Notes: generated by a model not told the origin, from the sequence alone. A stretch of 64,000 nt of DNA from Streptomyces pluripotens (GCF_000802245.2 NZ_CP021080.1:124001-188000), one strand, 5' to 3'. Counted from the first letter of the stretch, positions 45,832-55,756 are shown. Made by a program: numbers and translations.

Positions 45832-47016
45832 CTACAGGCCAATCCAGGACGCCATGTGGCTCAGGGTGTCCGGTGTCCGCCGTGCGAGATGCACCAGGCC
45901 AGTGATCGTCTCCCGGGCTCCCGGGTGATAGCGGGTCTGCTCCGGTGCCATCCGGCGCGCCTCAACCAGGTCCTCCAGCGCCCGCTCTCTGCGCCCGGTC
46001 TCCATCTCCGCCCTGGCACGGTCGATCAGGAAGTGCGCGCGCCGCGAAGTAGCGAGCTGCGCGGGCAGCTTCATCTTGCGGGCCTGCTTGAGCGCATTGT
46101 CGTACTGGCTCATCTCCACGGCCGCCGACATCTTGTGCAGGGCAACGTTGGCGGGCCCGAACGACAGCCAGTGCACATGGGACGCGTCCCCGATGCGATT
46201 CGCGATCTGCCGGGCCTCGCCGATGTGCACGTCCACCGCCGCCTGGTCCTGGGCCCGCGCGCAGATCACCGAGGCACCGAGATGTAACTGCCCGGTGACG
46301 GCCAGCGCCTCACGGGTCTCCTCGGCCTGGCCGACGACGACGTGTCCAGACGCGACGAGCCGCTGCCCAATCCGGTACTCGCCTTCGCGGAAGTACACCA
46401 GGGCCCGCATGTACTGACGCACGGCCGCCAAACACGGGTCCGAGGCGCGCTGTGCCGCCCAGTCCATCCGGTCCAGAGCCACCGCCGACAGGTCGTAGTA
46501 GCCGAGCTTGACGCTGATGTCGTGGGCTGTCCGGTAGGTCGAAGCGAGCGCCTGCCACAACTCGGTCGACGTCCCAGACCACGCCGCATGGGTCAGCTCG
46601 GCGATCAAGTCGGGCAATTTGCGGGCCGCATTCCGTAGATGTGTGGCCCGCACTTCCTCACACAGATGATCGGCTCCAGCGATCAGCTTCTCAGCCGGCC
46701 GCACGGTGAGATCCGGAGCGGGGCCGAGGTCGTACAGGTCCAGCGACTCGCGAATCGGCCGGACTAGCTCGGCGAGCCGGTCGCGCTGCAATTCGGTCAC
46801 GTACGGCTGGCCCGTGAGCGTGGTCACGTCGACGTTGAGGGCCTTCGCGCAGGCAGCCACGAAATCCGCCGTCGCTGGGCGGGCTCCGCATTCCACCTGG
46901 TTGAGCAGACTGTAGGAGTAGGGCAGTCGGCTGGCCAGCTTGCGCTGAGTGAGCCTGGCCAGTCTGCGCTGTTCTTTGATGCGCGCGCCCGTGTGGTGGT
47001 GGTCCAGTGTGGGCAT
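45832..47016 (-). CDS. XRE-family regulator with TPR-like C-terminal domain
   Basis: 394 residues from the ATG at 47016 (GGAG seven bases upstream; an ATG seven codons earlier is less likely). A helix-turn-helix occupies about 10-65 (IKEQRRLARLTQRKLASRLP, SLLNQVECGARPATADFVAA), followed by about 300 residues of paired helices (WQALASTYRTAHDISVKLGY, WLSFGPANVALHKMSAAVEM) like TPR sensor domains of the Rgg/SCO4441-type regulators, which often bind peptides or small ligands. It is divergent from the flavoprotein gene, with only 90 bases between the two starts, and upstream of the coupled row; it probably controls both. Confidence 0.85.
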   Translation of the reverse strand: MPTLDHHHTGARIKEQRRLARLTQRKLASRLPYSYSLLNQVECGARPATADFVAACAKALNVDVTTLTGQPYVTELQRDRLAELVRPIRESLDLYDLGPAPDLTVRPAEKLIAGADHLCEEVRATHLRNAARKLPDLIAELTHAAWSGTSTELWQALASTYRTAHDISVKLGYYDLSAVALDRMDWAAQRASDPCLAAVRQYMRALVYFREGEYRIGQRLVASGHVVVGQAEETREALAVTGQLHLGASVICARAQDQAAVDVHIGEARQIANRIGDASHVHWLSFGPANVALHKMSAAVEMSQYDNALKQARKMKLPAQLATSRRAHFLIDRARAEMETGRRERALEDLVEARRMAPEQTRYHPGARETITGLVHLARRTPDTLSHMASWIGL

Positions 47017-47106
47017 ACTGGTCTCCGTTCTAAGCATCCACTTGGAACGGTACCCGCCCCCGACTCCCTTCAGAGCGGGGGCGGTTACATGTGGTCGGAT
47101 AGGACT

Positions 47107-47682
47107 ATGACAACCACCAACCGTGTTCTATATCTGTTCGGTTCGGCCGCCCCACCCGTCTTCGACATCGACAAGGTCATCCAGGATGCGCAGGCGCGCG
47201 GCTTCGACGTATGCCTCGGCCTCACCCCGACCGCAGCACGCTGGCTGGCACCACAGTTGGCCGAGCTGGAGCTACTGACAGGGCATCCCGTCCGCTCCGA
47301 GTACAAGCTGCCCGGCGAACCAGATGTGTGGCCGAAAGCCGACGTCATCGCCGTCGCTCCAGCCACTTTCAACACGATCAACGCGTGGGCGCTCGGAATC
47401 ACCCGGGATTTCGTGGTCGGCGTCGTAGCCGAAGGCATCGGCAAGGGCATCCTCCTGGTGACAATGCCGTGTGTGAACGCCGCCTACGTGAAGCACCGCC
47501 AGTTCGAGCGGAGCGTCGCCGACCTACGCGAGATGGGCGTTCGGGTGCTGTACGGCGAGGGCGGATTCGTCCCGAACCAACCTGGCCAGGGGAAGCCGAA
47601 GCAGTACCCATGGCACTTGCTGCTCAACGCGGCGCAGGATCTCGTTCGGCAGGGCGCGCGAGAGACACCACAGCCAGAGTAG
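47107..47682 (+). CDS. Flavoprotein (PPC decarboxylase/HFCD fold)
   Basis: 191 residues. LYLFGSAAPPVFDIDKVIQD, the VAPATFNTINAWALGI block (compare PASANT of the HFCD family) and VTMPCVNAAYVKH (compare PxMNxxMW) are the FMN-binding and substrate-clamp regions of the phosphopantothenoylcysteine decarboxylase / peptide cysteine decarboxylase superfamily. Actinobacteria carry many such stand-alone flavoproteins next to XRE regulators. The substrate may be a peptide, nucleotide or phosphopantothenoyl compound; housekeeping Dfp is a different, longer protein. AGGA just before the ATG is a weak ribosome site. Confidence 0.8.
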   Translation: MTTTNRVLYLFGSAAPPVFDIDKVIQDAQARGFDVCLGLTPTAARWLAPQLAELELLTGHPVRSEYKLPGEPDVWPKADVIAVAPATFNTINAWALGITRDFVVGVVAEGIGKGILLVTMPCVNAAYVKHRQFERSVADLREMGVRVLYGEGGFVPNQPGQGKPKQYPWHLLLNAAQDLVRQGARETPQPE

Positions 47683-47859
47683 GTGACAAGCCCGGTCTCG
47701 TGCGGGCGTCCAGCATTCGCGGGTCGCTGGCACACGCCGTAGCAGCCGAACACCAGCGGGCGCGTCGCTGCGCTGCCCAGTTCCACAGCCGGACTTACCT
47801 TCAGGCCCCATGGACAAGAAACTGCAGCGCATCGCCTTCTCAACGGACCGCACGGCCGC

Positions 47860-47884
47860 TGAACCGCCCCGGGTTCGGTAGAGA
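47860..47884 (+). repeat. Left terminal inverted repeat of the IS3 element
   Basis: Matches the reverse complement of 51342-51366 at 22 of 25 positions. Confidence 0.85.
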
Positions 47885-47886
47885 TC

Positions 47887-47982
47887 TCAGATCGTGGTGA
47901 TGACCTGGGGTTTTTTGAGTTCGGTGTAGTAGTTGGCTTCGTATTCGACGGGCGGGATGTGCCCTATCTCACCGTGGAGTCG
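47887..47982 (-). pseudogene. IS3 transposase OrfB, 3' exon (31 codons)
   Basis: Reads RLHGEIGHIPPVEYEANYY and ends KPQVITTI, the standard C-terminus of this transposase family. The group II intron (47983-50159) separates it from the main body; joining the two exons gives WYNHRRLHGEIG in frame, exactly as in intact elements. Without splicing the transposase is truncated. Confidence 0.9.
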
Positions 47983-48045
47983 GTAAGGTCGGCCCGGGGC
48001 GCGGTACTGGCCTTTCGACCAGCCCGTTTCCCCGGACCGCCTTCC

Positions 48046-48080
48046 GAACCCGCCGTGCGCCTCGTCAACGCAACGGGCTC
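48046..48080 (-). ncRNA. Domain V of the group II intron
   Basis: 35 nt hairpin with AGC near its 5' base, a terminal loop around GTTGAC and a two-base bulge; the most conserved part of the ribozyme. Confidence 0.85.
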
Positions 48081-48114
48081 TCCACAAGCCCCAGTTCGGG
48101 CCCGCGTCCGGTCC

Positions 48115-49551
48115 TCATGCTATCGCCAGCGGCCAGGGGGACGGAATTCGTGATCCTCGGTAGCGGTAACGCGTAGTGCGCACCTTTGCCGGGTCAAATA
48201 GATCCCGTTCCTGCCCTCTGGGCCACCATTCGCCACCGCAGTAACGGCGACGCAGTTCCTTCCAGTTCATTCGGCGGTGCTTGCTACGAATCCATTTGAT
48301 GACCCGACGCCATGCGTAGGCGCTCAGGTATTGGAAGGTAGCGCTAGACACCCCCGGCCGGAAGAACATGGTCCAACCTCGCAACACCGAGTTGAGTCGG
48401 CGTAGGAGTTCGTCCAATGGTTGGTTTGTGTTGACCTGTCGGCAGATCGTCTTGACCTTGGCCATGACGGCGTGAAGTGCCTTCTTGGCTGGGTAGGTGT
48501 AGACGTACCATCGGTCCGTGCCCTTCTTGCGATGGCGTTGGATGCGCCACCCCAGGAAGTCCACGCCCTCATTGATGTGGGTGATTAGGGTCTTCTCCTC
48601 TGACAGGTGCAGCCCCATTCTGCTGAGCACCTGTGCTGCCTCTTCCTTGAGGGTGTAGGCGTCTTCCTTCGTGCCAGTAACCGCAATCACCCAGTCGTCC
48701 GCGTACCGGCAGAGCCGGTAATTAGGCAGACCGCGGCGACGGCGCTTCGCTCGCTCGTTAGGTGTAGACGCTGGCCCTCCTGGCGCCTGGGCGAAGTGCT
48801 CGTCCAGGACGGCGAGGGCGACGTTGCTGAGCAACGGCGACAGGATCGAACCTTGCGGAGTACCGGATCTACTCTCCTTCAACGAGCCGTGTTCCGTGAG
48901 GATGCCCGCTTTCAGAAAGGCTTTCACCAGCACCAGGACGCGTCTGTCCCCGATCCGAAGGCGCACCCGGTCCATAAGGGCCGGATGGGCAATCTCGTCG
49001 AAGCAGGCCCGGATGTCACCCTCAACCACCCATTCGTAAGAGTGGGAAGTCAAGTGTCTTACCTCGGACACCGCGTCGTGGACCCGATAGTTGGGGCGGA
49101 ATCCGTACGAGCACGGAAGAAAATCTGCCTCAAAGATTGGTTCCATCACCAGCTTCAGGGATGCTTGCACCACCCGATCGCGGATCGTACTGATTCCCAG
49201 GCGTCGACGCTTTGTCGACCCCGGTTTCGGAATCAGTCGCTCCCGTGCCGGAAGCGGCAGGAAACTGCGATCCTTCAGAGAGGAACGCAGCGCGCCGAGA
49301 AAACCCTCGACGCCCTGCTGCAGCGAAATGGACGCAGCCGTACGGCCGTCCACCCCAGCGGTTTTGGCTCCCCTGTTACTCCGAACCCGGTCCCATGCGA
49401 CAAGCAAGAACGCGGGGTCGGTCACGAGGTTGTACAGGTCGTCAAACCGCCGATGAGGATCATCTACGGCCCAACGGTGCAGCTTGGTCTGGATCTCCAG
49501 TACCCGGCGCTCGGCCTTCATCAAGGCCCACTCCAGTTCGTCGGTATTCAC
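48115..49551 (-). CDS. ltrA: Group II intron reverse transcriptase/maturase
   Basis: 478 residues from the GTG at 49551, with GGGAGG six bases upstream; the longer open frame before it is intron RNA. RT domain with the catalytic YADD at 283-286 (CRYADDWVI), thumb, and maturase domain X (LRGWTMFFRPGVSSATFQYL, AYAWRRVIKWIRSKHRRMNW). It ends shortly after a basic segment; no HNH endonuclease motif is visible, so mobility would rely on DNA replication or nicked targets. It assists splicing of the intron out of orfB mRNA and its retrohoming. Confidence 0.93.
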   Translation of the reverse strand: MNTDELEWALMKAERRVLEIQTKLHRWAVDDPHRRFDDLYNLVTDPAFLLVAWDRVRSNRGAKTAGVDGRTAASISLQQGVEGFLGALRSSLKDRSFLPLPARERLIPKPGSTKRRRLGISTIRDRVVQASLKLVMEPIFEADFLPCSYGFRPNYRVHDAVSEVRHLTSHSYEWVVEGDIRACFDEIAHPALMDRVRLRIGDRRVLVLVKAFLKAGILTEHGSLKESRSGTPQGSILSPLLSNVALAVLDEHFAQAPGGPASTPNERAKRRRRGLPNYRLCRYADDWVIAVTGTKEDAYTLKEEAAQVLSRMGLHLSEEKTLITHINEGVDFLGWRIQRHRKKGTDRWYVYTYPAKKALHAVMAKVKTICRQVNTNQPLDELLRRLNSVLRGWTMFFRPGVSSATFQYLSAYAWRRVIKWIRSKHRRMNWKELRRRYCGGEWWPRGQERDLFDPAKVRTTRYRYRGSRIPSPWPLAIA

Positions 49552-50159
49552 CAACGCCCTCCCGGCATTCCAGTTCCCTCCCTGCTGACTTGCTGGCCCC
49601 CTTCGCCGTGTACGCGCCTTTCGCGCGCTCGGACTACTACGGGGCCTCCGCCCCACTCCACGGCCAACAGCCGACAACGGGCCTGCCCATCACCGCACCG
49701 GATGTCCGGCGAGAGGGCGACCGGGAGTGGTTCCCACGTTCACTAGGAGTCGTTCGGCCAGGTCGGCGTCCAGCTCTATCCCGGCAGCATCGCCACGCCT
49801 ACACCGCAGGTATTCAGCGTGGCCTCTGAGCCGTTTCACCGCGGGCGGCTTCAGAGTCGGCCCATCTCCTTGGAGGACGGGTCGCGTACTGCAACCCCGG
49901 CCCATATCCGCCAGGTTGGAGCCGGGAGGTACTGTTACGGGACTTCGGACGCTGATTCACTTTCGTTACGCCTTCTGGCCTTGCTAGCCGGACCCGAGCC
50001 GTCTGGCAGTGCCGACTCGTCCCGACGTTGTCGAGGCTGCTTCCCGCCCTCCTCAGCGTTCCCTGAGTTGGACTGCCTCCAGCTTCAACCGGGCCTCTAC
50101 GGCGGTCCGGCGGTGGGGATTCGCACCCGCACACGATCTCCTAGCGCCTCGTGGCGCAC

Positions 50160-51008
50160 GCGGTGGTTGTACCAGTCGATCCACTCGGCGGTGGCCAGCT
50201 CGACCTGGGAGAGCGTCTTCCAGGGTCGCTGGGGTTTGATCAGCTCGGTTTTGTACAGGCCGATCGTGGACTCCATCAGGGCGTTGTCGTACGCGTCACC
50301 GACGGATCCGATGCTCGCCGCGATGCCGGCGGCGTCCAGGTGCTCGGCGAGGCGGAAGCTCGTGTACTGCGACCCGGCGTCCGAATGGTGTACCAACTCG
50401 CCTGGCTGTATGGGGTGTTGGTCCCGGTCGCGCTGCCAGATCGCCATCTCCAGGGCGTCCAGCACGAACACCGTCTCCTTCACCGTGGCGGCCGACCAGC
50501 CCACGATCCGGCGCGAGAAGGTGTCCACGACGAACGCGACATAGACGACGCCGGCGAAGGTCTTCACGTGCGTGAAGTCGGCTACCCAGCAGCGGTTTGG
50601 GGCGCCGGCGACGAACTCGCGGTCGACAAGGTCGGGGGCCCGCTCGGCCTGCCCGCCGGGGATCGTGGTGATGACGCGTTTGCCGCGCACCGCGCCCTGG
50701 ATGCCGAGCTCGCGCATCAGGCGCTCGACGGTGCAGCGGGCCACCGCATGCCCCTGCCGGTTCAGCTCGCGCCAGATCTTCCTCGCTCCGTAGACACGGT
50801 AGTTGGACGTGTAGACCTCGTGGATCCTCTCCTTGAGCTCCTCGTCACGCACGGAACGTGCAGAGGGGGTTTCGAGGCGTTTCTTATGGGCGTAGTACGT
50901 GGAAGGGGCGATCTGGCAGTCGTGTGCGGTGAGCGTTCTGCAGATCGGCTCGACCCCGCCGAAGCGGTCCCGGTGCTCGTCGATGAACGCTACGAGCGCG
51001 TGTGTGGC
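50160..51008 (-). pseudogene. IS3 transposase OrfB, 5' exon, split by the intron
   Basis: Reads from about [15 protein letters not shown] (near 50990) through ARKIWRELNRQGHAVARCTV to AEWIDWYNHR at 50160. The DDE residues are present: Asp in VADFTHVKT, Asp in VHHSDAGSQYT, Glu in DNALMEST. No own start is needed: it follows orfA in the -1 frame, as usual for IS3 OrfAB fusion by frameshift; the exact shift site is not certain. Unspliced it would run into intron sequence and stop at 50097. Functional if the intron splices. Confidence 0.9.
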
Positions 51009-51316
51009 CGGTCGAGCTCGGCCGCGAAGAAACTCGCCGCGGCCTTCAGGATCTCGTTCGCCCGCTTCAGCTCAGCATTCTCCTTCTTCAACGCCTTGAG
51101 CTGGGCGGACTCCTCCGTCGTCGTCCCTGGACGCTGCCCCGCGTCGATCTCGTACTGCTTCACCCAGTTCCGCAGCGTCTCGCGGGAACCAATGTCGAGC
51201 TTGTCCGCCACCGCCTGCAGGGCGGCCGTCTCGTTCGGGTAGTCGCCGCGCACCTCGGCAACCATGCGCACCGCGCGACGGCGCAGCTCAAGCGGGTAAC
51301 GGGAGGGTCGTGCCAT
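50990..51316 (-). CDS. IS3 transposase OrfA
   Basis: 108 residues: helix-turn-helix ([33 protein letters not shown]) and a leucine-zipper-like helix ([20 protein letters not shown]), as in all IS3 OrfA proteins. It binds the inverted repeats and is fused to OrfB by a -1 frameshift. Intact. Confidence 0.92.
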   Translation of the reverse strand: MARPSRYPLELRRRAVRMVAEVRGDYPNETAALQAVADKLDIGSRETLRNWVKQYEIDAGQRPGTTTEESAQLKALKKENAELKRANEILKAAASFFAAELDRPHTRS

Positions 51317-51341
51317 GACTCAATCCTTTCACGGAATCGAG

Positions 51342-51366
51342 TCTCTACCTGACACGGGGCGGTTCA
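51342..51366 (-). repeat. Right terminal inverted repeat of the IS3 element
   Basis: See the left repeat at 47860-47884. The gene-free stretch from here to 51689 otherwise shows only a 10-bp palindrome CCGTATACGG near 51377 and the promoter region of the next gene. Confidence 0.85.
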
Positions 51367-51689
51367 GCCGTGGAGCGTGCCGTATACGGTCGACCACTCA
51401 GGCGTCTAATACGACGCTCCGCGCACGGCGAAGCCCCCTCCGTAGCCCTCGAAATGCACATCACCTCCTGCCCCTTGAGGTCCGCGCGGAGCGCCCCTTG
51501 ACTTCGAGAGCGCTCCAACTCGTAGCGTCACAGACAGCCGACACCCACGTGCCCCCACTCCGTTCTCCACAAGGGGGTCCGGGTGCCGGCCCGTCGCCGG
51601 ACGGATACGGGTCCTCGTGCCGAGCGGAACGACGAACGAGCAGTGAAGAACGAGCAGTCGAGTATGCGGGAAAGGCTGGAAGACACCAC

Positions 51690-52679
<990 letters not shown>

Positions 52680-52976
52680 GCGGTACGGGCGGGACGGCCG
52701 CCGAGCCCCGCGCGGCACGAGAGGTGGGACTGCGCAGGGTCCGAACTGCTTCCCACGCCGCCCCGTCCGGCCTTATCTCGGTCGAGCGCCGCTGAAGTTC
52801 TTCGAGTTGGCCTCCCTTCACGTGGCGTTCCACCGTGGGTTGCCGCCAGCCCCACGTGTGGGGCCCTCGTCCTGCTCGGCCCGCCCGATCCAGTCACAGC
52901 CCCGTCACGCCACCACCACACCCCCGACCCCCGCCCTACCCTCGCCCCAAGGCAACTCGCACCAGAGGGGGAACCC

Positions 52977-53588
52977 ATGAGCCGCAGAGCGCTCGCCTGT
53001 ACCGTCGCCGCCCTGGCAGTCCTCGGCACAGCCACCGCCTGCAAATCCGCCACCACGACGGGCAGCGGCGGCAGCACCGGCACCAGCAAGGGCGGCGGCA
53101 CCAGCGCGAAGAAGACCGTCCCCGACTTCGTCGGCATGGGGCTCCAGTCAGCCCAAGACGCCGCCCAGAAGCACGGCTTCCACGCGCTGAAGTCCCACGA
53201 CGCACTCGGCCGAGCCCGCCACCAGTTCCTCGACCGCGACTGGAAGGTCTGCTTCCAGAACCTGAAGGCCGGCACGTCAGCATCCACGAACACCACACTC
53301 GACTTCGGCACAGTCAAGCTCGACGAAACCTGCCCCGCCCACGACCAGGTCGTGCCCTCAGCCAGCACCGGCGGGACGATGCCCGACTTCCACGGCAAGA
53401 GCGTCGCGGCCGTGCGGAAGTCACTCGACTCCAGCACCTCCATCAACGTCAAGGACGCGAGCGGTAGCAGGATCATCCTCATCGAGTCCAGCTGGCAGGT
53501 GTGTACGCAGGATCCGGCGGCGGGGACGAAGCTGAACGGGCAGCCCGTCACACTGAAGGTGGTCAAGTACGGGGAGCACTGTCCATAA
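52977..53588 (+). CDS. Lipoprotein with two PASTA-like repeats
   Basis: 203 residues; AGAGGGGG before the ATG. Signal with lipobox TATAC (about residues 18-22), a Gly/Ser linker, then two PASTA modules: VPDFVGMGLQSAQDAAQKHG (about 48-110) and MPDFHGKSVAAVRKSLDSST (about 130-200). PASTA domains bind muropeptides or beta-lactams in kinases and PBPs; here they are on a stand-alone surface lipoprotein, with Cys pairs (VCFQN/ETCP, VCTQDP/EHCP) that could brace each module. A role in cell-wall sensing is inference. Confidence 0.8.
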   Translation: MSRRALACTVAALAVLGTATACKSATTTGSGGSTGTSKGGGTSAKKTVPDFVGMGLQSAQDAAQKHGFHALKSHDALGRARHQFLDRDWKVCFQNLKAGTSASTNTTLDFGTVKLDETCPAHDQVVPSASTGGTMPDFHGKSVAAVRKSLDSSTSINVKDASGSRIILIESSWQVCTQDPAAGTKLNGQPVTLKVVKYGEHCP

Positions 53589-53849
53589 AGCGCCCCCACG
53601 TGCTACCTGCCCGCACTGAGCCTCCGCCAACTTGAAACAGCAGGTCATTCGGCTGGTGTGACCGTCTGCCGGGGTGATCACGCTGGACGTGGGCAGGTGG
53701 TATCGATGCGGCTGCGGTCTCTGGCAGCCCGCCCAACGAGACCACGGCGGTCGACACCGTTCCTTCACCGTGTGAATCGACGGCCACGCCGTGGGGAACT
53801 GGGCCGGGTTCTCCCGCGCAGAGGGACCCGACCCAGTCGCGAGGCCGGG

Positions 53850-54167
53850 TCAGCAGTGGCCGACCCTGGTCTGGTTGGAGACCTGGTTGGCGATCATGTA
53901 GCCCTGCCCGTACACCGTGTTGACCTTGAACCAGCGGTTCGTGCCGTCGTACCACTGGTTGTCGGTCCAGCAGATCATGGACACCGCCGTGTATCGCGGC
54001 ATCTCGAAGTAGATGCCGCCGGTGCTCGGCGAGACCGACAGGTCACAGGTCGAACTGTTGCAGTACGACGGGCCATACGCCGAAGCCGTCGGTGCGCCGA
54101 CCAGCACCGCAGCCGCGGCGGTGACCACGGTCGCGAGAAACCCCCACGCTTTTCGCTTCATTCCCAT
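53850..54167 (-). CDS. Small secreted protein, SH3-like or bacteriocin-size
   Basis: 105 residues from the ATG at 54167 (AGGGGC five bases upstream). Signal about 1-32 ending in TASAYG; the mature 70 residues have four Cys (YCNSSTCDL, MICWTD, VGHC) and are rich in Trp and Tyr (YFEMPRYTAVSMICWTDNQW, GTNRWFKVNTVYGQGYMIAN). This is the pattern of small SH3-like secreted proteins of Streptomyces. Function unknown. Gene-free 53589-53849 follows. Confidence 0.7.
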   Translation of the reverse strand: MGMKRKAWGFLATVVTAAAAVLVGAPTASAYGPSYCNSSTCDLSVSPSTGGIYFEMPRYTAVSMICWTDNQWYDGTNRWFKVNTVYGQGYMIANQVSNQTRVGHC

Positions 54168-54194
54168 GCGTGCCCCTATATCGATTGGGGTCAT

Positions 54195-54570
54195 TCACCA
54201 CGACTGAGGCGAATAGTCCGAAATCGTAAGGGTGAAACACATACCATCGGCAGAGGCAAACCAGCCAACCGCACGAAGCGGACTGCTGCTCTGCAGAGCC
54301 TGGGACGATCCGTGGTGGCCGGGGTTCCGCCCTCTCCCGGGCGCCCGGGTTCGCGCGGACCGCCCCAAGAGGATGTAGAAGGGCACAAGTGTCCACCAAC
54401 CGGTCCACAGGTCGAGGAACAGACACCACAGGAACACCAAGATCGGAGCAGTGATACGGCCAGCACCGCCCCGCTGCTGCGACGGGGTCCGAGGGGGGAC
54501 GGAGCCGACGGGTCCGTCCCCCGGTGGCAGGCGGCGAGTGGCCGCCTGACCGGAGCGGGAGCACGCTGGT
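54195..54570 (-). CDS. Possible small membrane protein
   Basis: The only frame of note in 54168-54574 reads, on the minus strand, ITAPILVFLWCLFLDLWTGW then WTLVPFYILLGRSARTR: two hydrophobic segments rich in Trp with a basic end. Codon third positions are about 80 percent G/C, a little lower than neighbours. The start is uncertain (an upstream ATG would lie near 54605, inside the next gene's 5' end) and I see no ribosome site, so it may be a remnant. Confidence 0.25.
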
Positions 54571-54574
54571 AGGC

Positions 54575-55756
54575 ATGAGTCCCCGCCTCGGGATCGCGGA
54601 CGCACGACCGCCGTGGCAGTCGCCGCATGCGCTACTGCTGCTCCCAGTCGCGTTCATCGTGGTGATCACGGTGGTGGACGTGCAGACGCCAACCACCGTC
54701 CACCTCGGACCGGCCCTGGTGATCGCCCCCGCGATCACCCCCTCGCTGGCCGGGCCCCGGGCCACAGCCGCCGTCGGAGCGCTCGCGCTGGCCGCGCAGA
54801 TCCTCATCGGTGTCACCCACGGCGGACTCAGCACCATGAACCACATCGTGCAGATCATCACGCTCGCGGTGCTCTCGGTCATCCTCGTCGTCTACAGCGC
54901 CCTACGCGAGCATCGGCAGGCCCAGCTGGCCCAGGTGCGCACCGTCGCCGAGGCCGCTCAGCACGTGCTGATGTGGCCCCTGCCGGAACAGATCGGCCCG
55001 TTGTGGATCGCCTCTCTGTACCTGGCCGCGGAGGACGAGGCGCAGATCGGCGGCGACCTGTATGCGGCGACCCGGTACGAGGACGGCGTACGGGTCCTGA
55101 TCGGCGATGTCCGGGGCAAGGGCCTGTCCGCCATCGGCGAGGCGGCCCTCCTGCTGGGCGCCTTCCGGGAGAGCGCACACCGGCGCATCCCGCTGGTGGA
55201 GCTGGCCACCGCGCTGGAGCAGAGCGTCATCCGGCACGCGGAGGACCTGGATACGCCGGAGGAGGCGGGCGAGCGGTTCGCCACCGCCCTGCTCGTGGAG
55301 ATTCCGGACCGGGACCCGGTCACCCGGATGACCAGTTGTGGCCACCCACCGCCGCTGCTGCTGAGCCCCGGCAACGTCGTCACGGTCCCGAGTCTGCATC
55401 CGTCGCCGCCGCTCGGGGTGCACGGGGTGCACGGGGTGCACGGGGGTGCCGAACACACGCTGGACGTGTTCTCCTTCGAGCCCGGTGACACACTGCTCCT
55501 GTACACCGACGGCGTGGTGGAGGCCCGGGACGCTCAAGGCGCGTTCTATCCGCTCATCGAGCGGGTGACACGCTGGAGCGAGGACAGCCCCGAGGCGCTG
55601 ATGCACCATCTGCGACGGGACCTGCTCGCCCACGTCGGCGGCCGACTGGACGACGACGCCGCACTCATCGCACTGCACCGCACACCGGTCCACCGCCGCC
55701 GGCACCACGGGCTCGACGCCCTCCGGCACGGCTCCTCCGCGACCGACCCCCGCTAG
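54575..55756 (+). CDS. Membrane-anchored PP2C/SpoIIE-type phosphatase
   Basis: 393 residues. N-terminal membrane domain (about 17-110, three or four helices), short coiled coil (REHRQAQLAQVRTVAEAAQ), then the SpoIIE phosphatase domain: QIGGDLYAATRYEDGVRVLI and GDVRGKGLSA carry the metal-binding Asp pairs, with MTSCGHPPPLLL, LLLYTDGVVEARD and DDDAALIALH following. These enzymes dephosphorylate anti-sigma-factor antagonists in partner-switching systems. A run HGVHGVHGG inside the domain comes from three 9-bp repeats at 55418-55444. No sigma or anti-sigma partner lies nearby. Confidence 0.88.
   Translation: MSPRLGIADARPPWQSPHALLLLPVAFIVVITVVDVQTPTTVHLGPALVIAPAITPSLAGPRATAAVGALALAAQILIGVTHGGLSTMNHIVQIITLAVLSVILVVYSALREHRQAQLAQVRTVAEAAQHVLMWPLPEQIGPLWIASLYLAAEDEAQIGGDLYAATRYEDGVRVLIGDVRGKGLSAIGEAALLLGAFRESAHRRIPLVELATALEQSVIRHAEDLDTPEEAGERFATALLVEIPDRDPVTRMTSCGHPPPLLLSPGNVVTVPSLHPSPPLGVHGVHGVHGGAEHTLDVFSFEPGDTLLLYTDGVVEARDAQGAFYPLIERVTRWSEDSPEALMHHLRRDLLAHVGGRLDDDAALIALHRTPVHRRRHHGLDALRHGSSATDPR
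55418..55444 (+). repeat. Three 9-bp tandem repeats inside the phosphatase gene
   Basis: GGTGCACGG three times, coding for Gly-Val-His units; in-frame, so copy number may vary without breaking the gene. Confidence 0.8.

Larger units (their letters stand above)
47983..50159 (-). ncRNA. Group II intron, 2177 nt, in sense orientation in orfB
   Basis: The 5' end on the minus strand is GTGCG (50159-50155), the group II consensus, and the 3' end is ...TTAC (AY rule). The catalytic domain V hairpin lies at 48046-48080, starting GAGCCCGTTGCG with the AGC triad and ending GCGGGTTC; domain VI follows to the 3' end. The maturase ORF sits in domain IV; 49552-50159 is domains I-III, which explains the absence of genes there. 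CACCGC at the 5' exon end (IBS1) is complementary to GCGGTG at minus 49807-49802 and 49842-49837, candidate EBS1 sites. Confidence 0.93.
47858..51368 (-). mobile_element. IS3-family element interrupted by a group II intron
   Basis: Terminal inverted repeats: left TGAACCGCCCCGGGTTCGG from 47860 and right (reverse strand from 51366) TGAACCGCCCCGTGTCAGG, 22 of 25 positions equal; the match extends two further bases outward. Inside are orfA, orfB (with DDE) and the intron. Without the intron the element would be about 1.33 kb, normal for IS3. No clear target duplication was found at the flanks. The interrupted host sequence at the left flank is not recognisable. Confidence 0.9.

Noticed and set aside
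47812..47859. Start of a host gene interrupted by the IS3 element (MDKKLQRIAFSTDRTAA)
   Set aside because: The frame after the right flank is short and unconvincing, and no target duplication supports the join.
48115..49551. Reverse transcriptase as a retron or defence RT
   Set aside because: Group II intron boundaries, domain V and maturase domain X surround it, which settles it as an intron RT.
47855..51372. Target-site duplication of the IS3 element
   Set aside because: Flanks GCC/CGT and shifts of them do not give a clear 3-4 bp repeat.
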